Shown here one piece after another: positions 15,076 through 24,139 of a DNA stretch of 47,862 nt. The DNA lies in contig JAJDWA010000068.1 of the NCBI GenBank assembly GCA_022825825.1, forward strand, positions 1 to 47,862, written 5' to 3'. The DNA comes from Candidatus Poribacteria bacterium. GTDB taxonomy: Bacteria > Poribacteria > WGA-4E > WGA-3G. The first letter of the stretch is position 1. Each line of letters starts with the position of its first letter. The translations under genes were made by a program, and so were the position numbers. The notes beneath the pieces were generated by a model. The model was not told the origin of the DNA, made no database searches, and saw only the letters and a list, made by a program, of their open reading frames with translations.

Positions 15076-18000
15076 TTATTTTTCAATAACTGAAAATTCG
15101 TATAGACCATGACGATAAACGATGATTTCTTTTTCTCCGACCAGCATATAAAGAACAGATTTGTCAAAATGCTGGATCAATCCTCTAATAACATTTCCTG
15201 ATCGAGTTACTGCTTCCACCTCAGAATTATTCATCTTTGCTTGCATCAGAAGTTTGTTTGATACCTGAAAACGATTGTTGTGCATCTCAATTGGCTGTAG
15301 GTTTTGATTTTTTATTGATGGTTTCTTCTTTATATAAGGTTTTACGGCAGATATGTTTTCTGTAGGCAACGCGAATAACACCACAATCTTAGCCAATGTA
15401 TTTTTGACACCGTTAGAATCAATCCCTGTAAGATTGTAATTCCTCGTCTCTACTTTAGACAAATCCTTGATATTTGAATAAGTGACAATACGAACAGGTT
15501 GTGAAAAAAATTGTTGTAACATACTGTCAGCATTCCAATTCTCGTTCTTTTTATCAGCTTGCGAAGATTCGGTTGTCTGTGGTTCTTGCTGGCTCACATC
15601 AGAAACAGAGTTTTCAACGTTTTGCGAATGTTGCTGTGCGTAAAAACTTAAGATAGCTTTTATATCCAACCAGTGTCTTTCCACAAAACGAATGCTTGCA
15701 TCCGAGTCTCCCAGTTTCACAGGTACTTTAAAGTCGCCAGAATTATCCGCTTCAATCAACTGATTTTTCAAGGTATTCATCACTTCAGGAATCTGCTTAA
15801 CAAAAGTCTTATACTTAGGTGAACACTCTGGGCAGAGTGCCAAAAATTGTGCCTCGTACTCTTTTGTGAAGTGACCTTTTAGCATTTCAACAGCGTCAAA
15901 GTAGTAATTCCCACCGTGATATTTAAAAGGCATCTTCTCTTGACATATCTGACAAACAACCTGGCCGTCTTCATTCCTATATTGCGCTGTAAGCCAGGTT
16001 TTTGGATCAATTGAACTTCTTGAAGTCCGAACATTTCTAACTTTTTCAACATATTCTTGATCCGGAGAATCTTCCAACTCTGCAATCACACGCTTTTCAC
16101 GGATCTCAGGATTTGACACAGGCCTAACGGGAAAAGGGGTGTCTTGAGATGTTGGTACGTATGTAAAATCATTATTGGATGGAGACTGAAGTAACGATTT
16201 AATTTGAGATATTACTTCTGGTGAGGCTTCAATAATTCTGCTGAGGATATCTGGAGAAACACCAATTGCTGGAGAAACTATATCAATTATCTTATTTCTG
16301 CTCAATGGCATGCCAAGTTTATTTGCCAATTGTTCATTTCTTTTAAATGAATCAGGTAGATCATCAATGCTAATTTCACTTGGCTTGTGCATGTTGCCAT
16401 CTGCATCAGGTAGCCATTTAGCATTAATCAGCAATTCTCCAAATGAATCTGACACCTTTTCACTTTGTGAACTCGGTTCGAAATCTTTCCTTGTTGATTT
16501 CTCTACAGTACCTTTAATACAATCAGCGTTAGGAATGGCGATTTGATTCCATATAAAAACACTTTTCTCAGGTGTTAAATCGTTAATGGCATATTTTAAC
16601 CCATCAACTTGTATGTCTGGATCAAACCCATCATGCCCTCTTTTGTGGTTGCCATGTTGATTACAAATTATAATATAACCCTGAGAATTCCTTTCTTTCT
16701 TTTCTACTCTTACAGAATCCCGCACCCCCAATTCTTTAAATAATTCTTTTTCGCAGGGAGAATAAAAATCAAAATTGACAAAGGCGTAATCAGGATATGG
16801 ATTTCCTTCAAAATATAGACGTAAATCGTCATTACTAAAATAGAGTTGATCAGGCCTGAAGTACTTGTTTCTATCTAAATCAGGTTTTTCTGCAAGGATG
16901 AAAGGAGTATCCTGAAGGGCATCCCTAAGTTGTGTTTTCTTTTCTCGCGAATCTGTATCGTACGCTCTTTTAATTCTGTCAAAATCGCGCCTATGATCGT
17001 CAGATGAGATTGTAGGTGAGTCTTCCTTGTATTTCGGCAGAATAGTCTCAATAACTTCCGCAACAATGTCATATTCTTGAACCCCCAACGCTTTAAGTAA
17101 TTCGTATGCATCCTTATCTTGAGAAATTTCCAACTTCACTATTGGCAGTGACGGATCTGTAATTGCACCTACAGACAAATAAGCTGTTGGAGGGAATCCT
17201 TTTTGAGGAGGATTGACGTGTGTTTGATCTTGGAGGCGTAGAATTGGTTTAGTACGGAGTATGCTTCCAGGGTACTTCCAAATTGACAGAGGGGGCCGAG
17301 TCCCAGTTGAGAGGAACTTATAAAATTTTATAACCCACTCATCGGTTTGCTCAGAAAGAAATGATTCAGACAGTCTGCGAGCAAACATTTCAGGATCAAC
17401 TTCCGGGATAGAATGCTCTGATCTCAGGTATCTCCATAGATCGGGTGTTCTACGTTCACTAATGTCAGATGATACCCATTTAATTAAATGAGGTGCCCCA
17501 AATAACGATCTAAGTTGATCGGAGTCGAGCAATCTAACTATACCTTCACTATCACTCAGGACAGCATTTTTCACAGATATATAAGTGTTATCATTAGTAG
17601 GAAGGAATGCATCGCTTTCCAAAGCTTGAGACACCCTCTTGAATATCGGAAAAAATAGACTGTCACCTGCAAAATCACTTTCTCTAATTGGAAGCGTCTC
17701 CAACAAAGATATCGTCAGTAAATCCATATTCTTTAAATGTTCGAGAGACGTGACAACTAATTCAGCTGTTTCGCTAATTAGTCTTTGGTTCCATTCATCA
17801 TCACTTGGAATATTATCTCGCGCCAATGTTGTTCTATATGGCCCCTGCATTAGGAAACCTAAGCGAGTATCTCTTTCGGTAGGAAAATAAACGCAGAGTG
17901 GAGATACATCAGTTCTCGTAATCTGTGAAATTCCATCTGCGGAATTAGTCTCAAGGTTGTACGCAATTTCTACACGAACATTATTACTACTATCTGGAGT

Positions 18001-18681
18001 TAGCACTTTTCTTTCAAAAATTATCCAGTTCTCTCTTTTTTCATTTCCAAAATAAACGGCAATCTTCCTCATTGCATCTTGTGTATCTAGCACACGACGG
18101 TTATATACACCTTGCTCTTTTGGTGATTGGTACTCAATTGTCTCAATGTTTCGGAGAAACAAAATAGTCCTAGTACCTAATTCGTGTAGACGTTTTCCAA
18201 TTTCCTGTGAGGCAGTTTCTGCAGTTATGTTTTCCTGATTAAAAACTAGAACAAAAAGCGTTGTCCACGGATATTCCACATTTCTTGGCGGTATAGATTG
18301 AGGACGAACATAGTGGTCAATTCGGAAATTTTCATCACCTGAATGAACTTCTGGAGCTGTGGTATAGACATAAACAGATTTGAAACCGATACCAAATTTC
18401 CCGATTTTTGTTAGATCGTCTGCCTTTGTACCTTCACCTACACCACAAATACCTTTTACGTCTGTCTCATCAAAGGGATGACCGTTGTGCCTCACTTCTA
18501 ATCTGTCCCCAAAGAGTTTAAACAAGATTCGGGAAGCATTAGCATCCTCCGCATTCTGCAAAATTTCAAAAATAAAATGGGTTCTGTTCGTATAGCGGGT
18601 ACTTAACAGGTCCAAATGCCGAGTACCCTGTCCATATTCAGTAATGTTTTCTTCAGTAATCTGCTGATAATCACTTGGCAT
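15076..18681 (-). CDS. Sacsin/Hsp90-like ATPase with C-terminal Hfq/Sm-like domain
   Basis: A 1201-residue protein. Residues about 10-200 form a sacsin-type GHKL ATPase: N-box FEILQNAEDA (E39, N43), then GICGVGEGT and the G2 loop IGKFGIGFKS (93-102). A long middle region is unassigned. Residues about 910-953 hold two CxxC pairs (C910/C913, C950/C953), like a treble-clef or HNH-type zinc fold without the HNH histidines. The last 73 residues resemble Hfq: Sm1-like SGNVIRGLIQHFDKSVLYML and Sm2-like IIVYRHGLYEFSV, where Hfq has its YKHA motif. Start at 18681 is chosen for its AAGGAG site. It is the last gene of a four-gene operon, 34 nt after the SNF2 helicase. A nucleic-acid-directed ATPase in conflict or RNA repair is the likely role. 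Confidence 0.8.
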   Translation of the reverse strand: MPSDYQQITEENITEYGQGTRHLDLLSTRYTNRTHFIFEILQNAEDANASRILFKLFGDRLEVRHNGHPFDETDVKGICGVGEGTKADDLTKIGKFGIGFKSVYVYTTAPEVHSGDENFRIDHYVRPQSIPPRNVEYPWTTLFVLVFNQENITAETASQEIGKRLHELGTRTILFLRNIETIEYQSPKEQGVYNRRVLDTQDAMRKIAVYFGNEKRENWIIFERKVLTPDSSNNVRVEIAYNLETNSADGISQITRTDVSPLCVYFPTERDTRLGFLMQGPYRTTLARDNIPSDDEWNQRLISETAELVVTSLEHLKNMDLLTISLLETLPIRESDFAGDSLFFPIFKRVSQALESDAFLPTNDNTYISVKNAVLSDSEGIVRLLDSDQLRSLFGAPHLIKWVSSDISERRTPDLWRYLRSEHSIPEVDPEMFARRLSESFLSEQTDEWVIKFYKFLSTGTRPPLSIWKYPGSILRTKPILRLQDQTHVNPPQKGFPPTAYLSVGAITDPSLPIVKLEISQDKDAYELLKALGVQEYDIVAEVIETILPKYKEDSPTISSDDHRRDFDRIKRAYDTDSREKKTQLRDALQDTPFILAEKPDLDRNKYFRPDQLYFSNDDLRLYFEGNPYPDYAFVNFDFYSPCEKELFKELGVRDSVRVEKKERNSQGYIIICNQHGNHKRGHDGFDPDIQVDGLKYAINDLTPEKSVFIWNQIAIPNADCIKGTVEKSTRKDFEPSSQSEKVSDSFGELLINAKWLPDADGNMHKPSEISIDDLPDSFKRNEQLANKLGMPLSRNKIIDIVSPAIGVSPDILSRIIEASPEVISQIKSLLQSPSNNDFTYVPTSQDTPFPVRPVSNPEIREKRVIAELEDSPDQEYVEKVRNVRTSRSSIDPKTWLTAQYRNEDGQVVCQICQEKMPFKYHGGNYYFDAVEMLKGHFTKEYEAQFLALCPECSPKYKTFVKQIPEVMNTLKNQLIEADNSGDFKVPVKLGDSDASIRFVERHWLDIKAILSFYAQQHSQNVENSVSDVSQQEPQTTESSQADKKNENWNADSMLQQFFSQPVRIVTYSNIKDLSKVETRNYNLTGIDSNGVKNTLAKIVVLFALPTENISAVKPYIKKKPSIKNQNLQPIEMHNNRFQVSNKLLMQAKMNNSEVEAVTRSGNVIRGLIQHFDKSVLYMLVGEKEIIVYRHGLYEFSVIEK

Positions 18682-18715
18682 GGTGTCAACTCCTTTCATC
18701 ATTTATGGGAAAAAA

Positions 18716-21700
18716 TTATGCGTTATTCTCCACTTCCAAAACCCCGTACGCTACCAATTCAGTTGTAATATCTGCCTTTTCCATCCCTTCTTCTAATTCC
18801 TGAATACGTCTATTATAATCCTTCGCAGCATTAGCGATCTCGCTGCGGCGCATCCGTTGAATGTTCGGATCCGGCACTTCCTCAATTTGCTTTTCAAGGA
18901 GTGTTATCCGTTTCTGATGACTCGTTGATAAACTCTCTTTTTGATATTCAACAATTTCCCGGCTGTGTTCTCTATGCTTCTCACGTGCTTCCGTCCACAT
19001 GGCATGGTGCTGTTCTTCCAATGCTTTCTGATCAGTTAAACTTACATCTTCACCTATATCGTTATCTTCAGCTGTTTCAAGTAAAGGACGAAGATGCGGT
19101 GTCAATACCTCTGATGACGTGATAGGTTTAAGAACCCAATCCTCTTTTTTGCCGAGATACTCCCATTTGTAGATAGCAAATTGATAACGCCCTGCAGGGA
19201 CTTGATTCGTCCTAACCTTTAGTGTTACAACGATTTCTCTTGTTTTGTCCAACGCCGCTGATGCCTGTTTTACCAGTGGATGAACCGGCATAATAAACAC
19301 CGCTTTAGGATGCTGCGTAGCACTTTCCGCCTCAAACGTTATCGTTAAATGCTGGTCAGTCCCCTTTCCCTTCAACCAGTTTTCCCACTCGCGATAGACT
19401 TTTGTCCTTTCCCTTGGCAGTTGCTGAAAATCACGCAATAAAGTATTCCTTGCCGGTTGCGAAAGTCGGAGCGTTTTGCGGGACTTTTCACCGAGTATAA
19501 ACTCTTGGTCTGCTCCGATTTTTTGCTGAAGATAGCGCGTAACGAGTCGCTGGACTGATGCTGGAGATAACCAAAAACTCGACGCTTCTTGTACCTCTTG
19601 CTCTATCCTTTGCTCTTTCTCCTTCCTTTGATTAGGAAGTGGGAGGCTGAAAAGGTCTAATTGTTGTGCTTCTAACTTCTCTTGCTCTTGTATCAATAGG
19701 ATCTCGTTATCTGCTAACTGATCCAACTTTTTCCTTCTCTCTTCTTCAGTCAACTCGTAATCTTCTGCGATATTCCGTAGTTCCTTTGTGATTTTACCGA
19801 GGATCTCTTCACTACCGCCTAAAGCACTTTCAAAAACACCGATACGTAGTAGGCATCGGTCATAGATGTCGGCATCTACGGTGTCCGGTGTGATTAGGTT
19901 GTAAATCGTAACGCTCTCGCTCTCCTGCCCTTTCCTATCAATCCGGCCGATACGTTGTTCAATTTTCATCGGGTTCCACGGTAGATCGTAGTTGACGATG
20001 CAATCACAGAATTGGTAATCCAATCCTTCACACCCGACTTCTGAGAAAAGCATTAGATCGAGCGTGTCTGTCTCCTCGCCAGATTTCTCAAATCGATTCC
20101 GTAGTTCTAAGCGTTCTTCATCTGGTACGCCGCCGTGAATCATGCCGACACGAACCCCATCCGCTTTGAGGTGTTTATAAAGATAAGCAAGTGTGTGTCG
20201 GAAACTGCTAAAAACCATGATTTTGTTATTGGGGAGGTTTTGTCTCTCCTGGACAATTTTTCGGAGTTTCTCCAATTTAGAATCCGCTGCATCAAGTGTT
20301 CTCACTTTTTCAAGAAGTGCTCGGATATGTTCCCTGATTTGTGTAACAATCTCTGGTGGAGGGATCGCCTCCGCAGCGTCAGCTTCTGTCCACTCAAGTT
20401 CATCAAGGTTACGATTCAAAATATCTTCAAGGAATGGTTCAAGTCCATAAAGACAACTTGCTAACTGTCTGCGGAGTGTTGTCATCATGAAGTTAACACT
20501 CTGATTACCGTGAAGGCTGCGAAATATCTCTGCCTTTGTTTCAAGCAGTGTTTCATGGACTTCTCTCTGTTCCTGTGTCAATGGAACTTCCACGGTTTGC
20601 GGTTTCCGAACGGTGAACTCACCTATATCGCGGCGGCGGGTTCTATTGATTATCCGTGAAAATGTGTGGAGTGCTTCCATGTCGGTGATAAGTTGTACGC
20701 GTTCTTCATCGGCGATCTGTCCTTTATCAAGCTGCTTTCTGATCCGTTTGAATTCGGGATTTTTTTTGAAAATCGCTTGTCCCCATGCGGTTGCAGCTGC
20801 CTGATCAAGATTCTCTTTTGCGTGCTGTTCCCAATCTATCTGCCGTGCGCGAGCCGCGTCCACTGCCCGATTGATGGGCGGGTTCGGTTCTGACATGTGT
20901 TCAAAACTTTCATAGTCCAAAATCAGATCAGGACGAAGAACATTTAGCAGTACGAACAAGTCATGGTTACGGAGTTGGATAGGAGTTGCAGTTAGAAAAA
21001 CAGCTGCTTCCGCATTTTCGCAGAAAAACCGTACTGCTTCATGGTTAGCAGTATTCTGATTTCGGATGTGATGTGCCTCATCTACTATGATGAGATCAAA
21101 ATGCGGAGGTGGATCAAGGTCTATAAGTCCTTGTCCTGTCCTCCGTTTTCGACTGCCACTTGGACCGAATAGGCGTGTTTTATCTAACAGTGAATAGGGG
21201 AGAATTGCTTTCTTATACTGCTCCGGCCATTCGCCATCCAGATGGGTTTCTTCGATGCAGTATCGCAAAGTTTTTCCATCAAGGTGCATAAAATCTTCGT
21301 CAAACCTTTTCATTTCGCGCTGCCATTTTTCCTCAGCAACAAGTGGGCGCGGACATATAATTAGGACAGACCTGATATCCTCACGGGCCTGTAACTCACG
21401 TAGGATCAATCCTGCCTCAATTGTTTTTCCTACACCAACACTATCGGCGATAAGTAACCTTGGACGGTCAGATTTGATGAATTTCAGGACTGGCCGGTAC
21501 TGGTATGGAATAAAGTCTATCCGTGCTGCATTAAGTGAATATAACGTTGATAATGCTGGGGATTGGATTTGCAGCGCGGTGAGGTAGGCATGAAATTCGT
21601 CACAGGAAAAACGAGGGGAGTCGTCTTCGCTTTGAATTTCAGGCTGTAACTGAGATGCGAAATAGGTCTTAATCTCTCCATCAACAAAAACGTTGACACG

Positions 21701-21817
21701 GTCTTCAGGCGTCCCTGGCAACACTGCGACAACAGCACCGCGAGTAGAAGGGTTAGATTTTAAAAATACAATTTGACCAGGAGAAAACTCTGTAGAAGTA
21801 TTTAGCTTTGTTTCCAT
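18716..21817 (-). CDS. RapA/HepA-like SNF2-family helicase
   Basis: A 1033-residue SF2 ATPase. The N terminus (residues about 10-60) looks like a small beta-barrel (SPGQIVFLKSNPSTRGAVV). Helicase motifs follow: Q-motif IPYQ (103-106), Walker A DSVGVGKT (125-132), DEAHH (246-250), TATP (276-279). The second RecA domain has SSFRHTLAYL, an SEVGCEGLDYQF stretch and QRIGRIDRKGQ. The C-terminal third is Glu/Lys-rich and probably coiled-coil. RapA-type proteins recycle RNA polymerase, and similar helicases occur in phage-defence operons such as DISARM. It starts 32 nt after rtcB and ends 34 nt before the GHKL ATPase, so it belongs to their operon. Confidence 0.88.
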   Translation of the reverse strand: METKLNTSTEFSPGQIVFLKSNPSTRGAVVAVLPGTPEDRVNVFVDGEIKTYFASQLQPEIQSEDDSPRFSCDEFHAYLTALQIQSPALSTLYSLNAARIDFIPYQYRPVLKFIKSDRPRLLIADSVGVGKTIEAGLILRELQAREDIRSVLIICPRPLVAEEKWQREMKRFDEDFMHLDGKTLRYCIEETHLDGEWPEQYKKAILPYSLLDKTRLFGPSGSRKRRTGQGLIDLDPPPHFDLIIVDEAHHIRNQNTANHEAVRFFCENAEAAVFLTATPIQLRNHDLFVLLNVLRPDLILDYESFEHMSEPNPPINRAVDAARARQIDWEQHAKENLDQAAATAWGQAIFKKNPEFKRIRKQLDKGQIADEERVQLITDMEALHTFSRIINRTRRRDIGEFTVRKPQTVEVPLTQEQREVHETLLETKAEIFRSLHGNQSVNFMMTTLRRQLASCLYGLEPFLEDILNRNLDELEWTEADAAEAIPPPEIVTQIREHIRALLEKVRTLDAADSKLEKLRKIVQERQNLPNNKIMVFSSFRHTLAYLYKHLKADGVRVGMIHGGVPDEERLELRNRFEKSGEETDTLDLMLFSEVGCEGLDYQFCDCIVNYDLPWNPMKIEQRIGRIDRKGQESESVTIYNLITPDTVDADIYDRCLLRIGVFESALGGSEEILGKITKELRNIAEDYELTEEERRKKLDQLADNEILLIQEQEKLEAQQLDLFSLPLPNQRKEKEQRIEQEVQEASSFWLSPASVQRLVTRYLQQKIGADQEFILGEKSRKTLRLSQPARNTLLRDFQQLPRERTKVYREWENWLKGKGTDQHLTITFEAESATQHPKAVFIMPVHPLVKQASAALDKTREIVVTLKVRTNQVPAGRYQFAIYKWEYLGKKEDWVLKPITSSEVLTPHLRPLLETAEDNDIGEDVSLTDQKALEEQHHAMWTEAREKHREHSREIVEYQKESLSTSHQKRITLLEKQIEEVPDPNIQRMRRSEIANAAKDYNRRIQELEEGMEKADITTELVAYGVLEVENNA

Positions 21818-21849
21818 ACGCTTTTCCTCATATTTTAATTTTCACAACT

Positions 21850-23304
21850 TTACCCTTTCACAACCCCAACCGGACGTAGACGCGCAACGCGGCGTGAAAG
21901 CCCCGCCTCATCAACAACGCGGACAACCTCATCAACATCCTTATATGCCTCGGAGACCTCCTCCTGAAGCGTGCGCTTACCCTCAGCACGGACGTAAATA
22001 CCTCGTTTCTCAAGGTCTTTTTGAACAGAACGCCCCTCTGTTAAAGCGATTGCCTTCCGCCGTGAGAGAACCCTACCCGCACCGTGGCAGGTTGTACCCC
22101 ATGTCTCTGCCATTGCCCCCGGATTGCCGACAAGCACATAGGAAGCAGTCCCCATATCACCGGGTATCAATACAGGTTGCCCAACTTTCTGGTATTTTTC
22201 GGGAATCTCAGGATGTCCAGCAGGAAAAGCACGGGTTGCACCTTTGCGGTGGATAAAAAGTTCACGTTCCTTACCATCAACTTTGTGTTTTTCAAATTTT
22301 CCGATGTTATGTGCAACATCATAAACAAGTTCTAATCCGAGTTCATCTTCAGTTGTGTCAAAAAACTTCATAAAGGTTTGCCGCACAAGGTGCATAATGC
22401 ACTGCCGATTGTTCCATGCATAATTCGCGCTACACGCCATTGCAGTTATGTAATCTTGTCCTTCTGGTGAGTTAATTGGTGCAGAAGCGAGCTGCCGATC
22501 TGGGAGGTTTATGCCGTATCTTTCTGCAACTTGTACCCAACTTTTGACATGCTCATCACAAATCTGATAACCGAAACCGCGTGAACCTGTATGGATCATG
22601 ACACAAACGTTGCCTTCGCTTAACCCCATCGCATCCGCTGCCTCACGATAAAAGATACGGTCAACGATTTGTACCTCGAGAAAATGGTTGCCAGAACCGA
22701 GTGTGCCGAGTTGATTCTTTCCGCGTTCTAACGCACGTTGGCTTGCAGCATCAGCATTGGCGTGTTGAAGGTATCCTGTCGCTTCCGTGAATTGGAGGTC
22801 ATGCGGATGTCCATATTCACGTTCAATTGACCAACTTGCGCCTTTTTCTAACATCTGACGTTCTTCTTGCACCGTGAGCCGAATTTTACCTTTTGAGCCA
22901 ACACCACAAGGCACATTGTCAAAGAGTTCACCGATGAGTCCTTTTGTTTTGCCTTCTAATTGTTTGGCGTCAAGATTTGTGCGGATCAACCGCACGCCGC
23001 AATTAATATCGTATCCGATGCCGCCGGGAGAGACAACTCCATCTGCCTGCGGATCCGTAGCAGCGACACCACCGATAACGAAACCGTATCCCCAATGCAA
23101 ATCGGGCATTGCGAGCGAGTGTTTAACGATACCGGGCAGATGTGCAACGTTTGCTACTTGTTGTAACGCCTCATCGCTTTTTGCTTGATTAAGCAGTTTT
23201 TCGTTGGCATAGACGATTCCGTCTACCCGCATTCCTTTCATATAATTTTTGGGAATTCGCCAACGGTATTCGTCAATTTTTTGGAGAATTACGTTTTGTG
23301 CCAT
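21850..23304 (-). CDS. rtcB: RtcB-type RNA-splicing ligase
   Basis: A 484-residue tRNA-splicing ligase RtcB, which joins 2',3'-cyclic phosphate or 3'-phosphate ends to 5'-OH ends using GTP and Mn2+. Seen motifs: HWGYGFVIGGVAA, the metal-binding GYDINCGVRL (D99, C102), LGSGNHFLEVQ, HTGSRGFGYQ and the C-terminal CHGAGRVLSR containing the histidine that is guanylylated. Length is close to the family norm. The start is set at 23304 because a GGAAAGGACTATC site precedes it and the upstream 30 codons do not look like RtcB. It sits second in a four-gene operon. No archease or RtcA gene is adjacent. This context, with a helicase and an Hfq-like protein, is unusual. Confidence 0.95.
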   Translation of the reverse strand: MAQNVILQKIDEYRWRIPKNYMKGMRVDGIVYANEKLLNQAKSDEALQQVANVAHLPGIVKHSLAMPDLHWGYGFVIGGVAATDPQADGVVSPGGIGYDINCGVRLIRTNLDAKQLEGKTKGLIGELFDNVPCGVGSKGKIRLTVQEERQMLEKGASWSIEREYGHPHDLQFTEATGYLQHANADAASQRALERGKNQLGTLGSGNHFLEVQIVDRIFYREAADAMGLSEGNVCVMIHTGSRGFGYQICDEHVKSWVQVAERYGINLPDRQLASAPINSPEGQDYITAMACSANYAWNNRQCIMHLVRQTFMKFFDTTEDELGLELVYDVAHNIGKFEKHKVDGKERELFIHRKGATRAFPAGHPEIPEKYQKVGQPVLIPGDMGTASYVLVGNPGAMAETWGTTCHGAGRVLSRRKAIALTEGRSVQKDLEKRGIYVRAEGKRTLQEEVSEAYKDVDEVVRVVDEAGLSRRVARLRPVGVVKG

Positions 23305-23342
23305 GATAGTCCTTTCCGATATGTTTTTATGTTTTATTTTTC

Positions 23343-23948
23343 TTACGCTTTTTGTGCCACCATACTTGCAAGGATCCCCAGGATCGTATCGCACTGTGAG
23401 ATTTGATAGGCATTCATGTCAATATAGAGTTTCTTTCCCTCCAATTTGAGGAAAAGCCAATCTATCCCGGATGTAATAGTTCCATAAATGCAGGCGATGT
23501 CATTTCCTTCTTCTGCGTTAAAACGTTGTGCAGCTACCATTTCCGCGACGCACTGCCCGAGCCCTGCTGTCAGATCGTCCCTTTTTGCTTCAACAAGGAT
23601 GAGGGCCGGGGCTTCCAAATAAAATTGCTTTGGTGATAAACTTACTAAAAAATCGCAAACCCCGGTGAGCCCGTCTTCGGCATCCACGTTAAAGTCAATC
23701 CCAGAAAAAAAACTGATGCGTCGCTCAAAGTGTTCCCGGAGCTCAACCAGAACGAAGGCAACAATGAGTTCTGATTTTGCCTTCTCAGTGCCGATAGCAA
23801 ATGCTAATGGAACGTTTCGCTCCAACACTGTGGTGAGCAGTTCACTCGGCTTCACCGGCTCACTGGCAGCGAAAATACCGGGGGCATCCACTTCTTCTAA
23901 ATCAAACGCTCCCAGCGCTGTGTCTAAAGTAAAATTGCTATACGCCAT
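23343..23948 (-). CDS. PD-(D/E)XK nuclease-like protein
   Basis: A 201-residue protein I do not recognise by name, but its core pattern fits the PD-(D/E)XK nuclease fold: a Glu in the first helix (E60), then GVCDFLVSL with D99, then ALILVEAKRDD with E120 and K122, followed by a helix with Q132 (GLGQCVAEMVAAQ). A catalytic role is likely but unproven, and some family members are non-catalytic. It is the first gene of the operon, behind -35/-10 sites at 24043-24071 and a hairpin repeat in the leader. It ends 38 nt before rtcB. A GGAGATTCTCCCAG site precedes its start. Confidence 0.65.
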   Translation of the reverse strand: MAYSNFTLDTALGAFDLEEVDAPGIFAASEPVKPSELLTTVLERNVPLAFAIGTEKAKSELIVAFVLVELREHFERRISFFSGIDFNVDAEDGLTGVCDFLVSLSPKQFYLEAPALILVEAKRDDLTAGLGQCVAEMVAAQRFNAEEGNDIACIYGTITSGIDWLFLKLEGKKLYIDMNAYQISQCDTILGILASMVAQKA

Positions 23949-23976
23949 CTGGGAGAATCTCCTTGTAACAATTTTG

Positions 23977-24023
23977 CCGGTACGGGCGGTGTTGCGACCC
24001 GATGCACATCCCGCCTATACCGG
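23977..24023. repeat. Hairpin repeat in the leader of the RtcB operon
   Basis: CCGGTACGGGCGG (from 23977) is complementary at all but two positions to CCGCCTATACCGG (ending 24023). It resembles in form the other intergenic hairpins of the window and lies between the promoter and the first gene of the operon, so it would be transcribed in the 5' leader. Confidence 0.5.
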
Positions 24024-24042
24024 AATGTTAGATTGGATTTCT

Positions 24043-24071
24043 ATTATACAGCATTTTTCTGGAGAACGCAA
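24043..24071 (-). promoter_or_regulatory. Promoter of the PD-(D/E)XK-RtcB-SNF2-ATPase operon
   Basis: On the minus strand TTGCGT (24066-24071) and a perfect TATAAT (24043-24048) are exactly 17 nt apart. Transcription would begin near 24036, about 90 nt before the first start codon at 23948. No other comparable promoter was seen in the short gaps between the four genes. Confidence 0.6.
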
Positions 24072-24139
24072 CATTTGTCTGAAGCGTGGAGGACACAGAT
24101 TTTTGTAAATGGAAGCGCGAAAATCTTCACCACCTTCAT

